From NCBI GenBank assembly GCA_008933995.1, contig WARS01000014.1, positions 2,899,192 to 2,963,191 of the forward strand: a DNA stretch of 64,000 bases, written 5' to 3'. This DNA comes from Datnioides undecimradiatus (taxonomy: Eukaryota > Chordata > Actinopteri > Lobotiformes > Datnioididae). Below, piece by piece: positions 63,810 through 64,000 of the stretch. Within the stretch, counting starts at the first letter, position 1. Every line of letters starts with the position of its first letter. The translations under genes and the position numbers were made by a program. The notes under the pieces were generated by a model. It did no database searches, was not told the origin of the DNA, and saw only the letters and a program-made list of their open reading frames with translations.

Positions 63810-63841
63810 GCAATTAATTACTATAATTGCAATTAATTACT
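63810..63841. promoter_or_regulatory. Duplicated TAATTA site
   Basis: GCAATTAATTACT at 63810-63822 recurs exactly at 63829-63841 (19-bp spacing, spacer ATAATT). Each copy holds overlapping TAATTA/TTAATTA homeodomain-type cores. Binding is inferred. Confidence 0.35.
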
Positions 63842-64000
63842 TGGGTAATCTTTGTCTTACATTAAGTTTGTTTGATGATCTGAAACGTTTATGTGTGACA
63901 AATATGCAAAAAAATAAGAAATCAGAAAGGGGCTGTATATTTTTTTTGATGGCACTGTAAGCATAGCCTATCTTTTCAATCTGGGCATTTAGCATTCGGT

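Larger units (their letters stand above)
59939..64000. other. AT-rich noncoding stretch to the window end, no gene supported
   Basis: Unique-looking DNA with a GC-richer pocket at 60000-60130, a dispersed-repeat fragment near 61219, a 15-bp tandem duplication at 61913, a TAATTA-rich patch at 62940-63040 and a duplicated site at 63810. No splice-supported exon or RNA gene. Confidence 0.5.

Overview
The window looks like vertebrate nuclear DNA, most likely from a percomorph-type ray-finned fish. The grounds are: overall AT-rich, intron-like sequence with scattered GC-richer pockets; abundant (CA)n/(GT)n microsatellites and A/T homopolymers; relics of teleost dispersed repeats (a CATCCATCC-type element at 28305-28518, an ACTCAAGTAC-type fragment near 61219, a tRNA-derived SINE head near 5447); and no long uninterrupted ORF (the longest is about 175 codons and compositionally biased). 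No bacterial or phage organisation, rRNA, convincing tRNA gene, CRISPR array or intact transposon was seen.

The window is mostly intergenic or intronic. The best evidence for exons is in two places. (1) On the minus strand, 52053-52199 is a 48-codon open segment ending in TAA. It sits behind a textbook polypyrimidine-AG acceptor, and a strong GTAAGA donor lies 415 nt upstream at 52614, so a terminal exon (52053-52199) and a penultimate exon (52615-52682) can be proposed; a third, weaker exon (52800-52871) is phase-compatible. I do not recognise the protein. (2) On the plus strand, 43739-43855 is a GC-rich open segment behind a good acceptor, ending in TGA and followed by an AATAAA at 44208. 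If both are real, two genes converge tail-to-tail over the 44.2-52.0 kb interval. Neither model is proven.

Region by region: 0-5 kb has a conserved-element-like block at the left edge, a diverged ~100-bp tandem duplication at 1282-1490 and small CA arrays. 5-20 kb is single-copy-looking noncoding DNA with a SINE relic, CA arrays, polypyrimidine tracts and two weak exon-like segments (8.9 and 13.9 kb). 20-33 kb holds the longest CA array, a T/G-skewed tract at 22.1-22.4 kb, several homeodomain-site-rich stretches, the teleost dispersed repeat and a GATA array. 33-43 kb has ATT and AAAT arrays and a SOX-like inverted site pair at 39.2 kb. 43-53 kb has the exon candidates and a perfect 14-bp-arm hairpin at 46.6 kb. 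53-64 kb has a CA/CT array, a coding-looking ORF inside an enhancer-like block (57.4-58.0 kb), a purine-rich tract and a duplicated TAATTA site at 63.8 kb.

Low mobile-element density together with repeated blocks of balanced composition rich in TAATTA, TAATCC and SOX/octamer-like words fits a gene desert or giant intron near a developmental regulator. That is an inference: conservation cannot be tested from one sequence.
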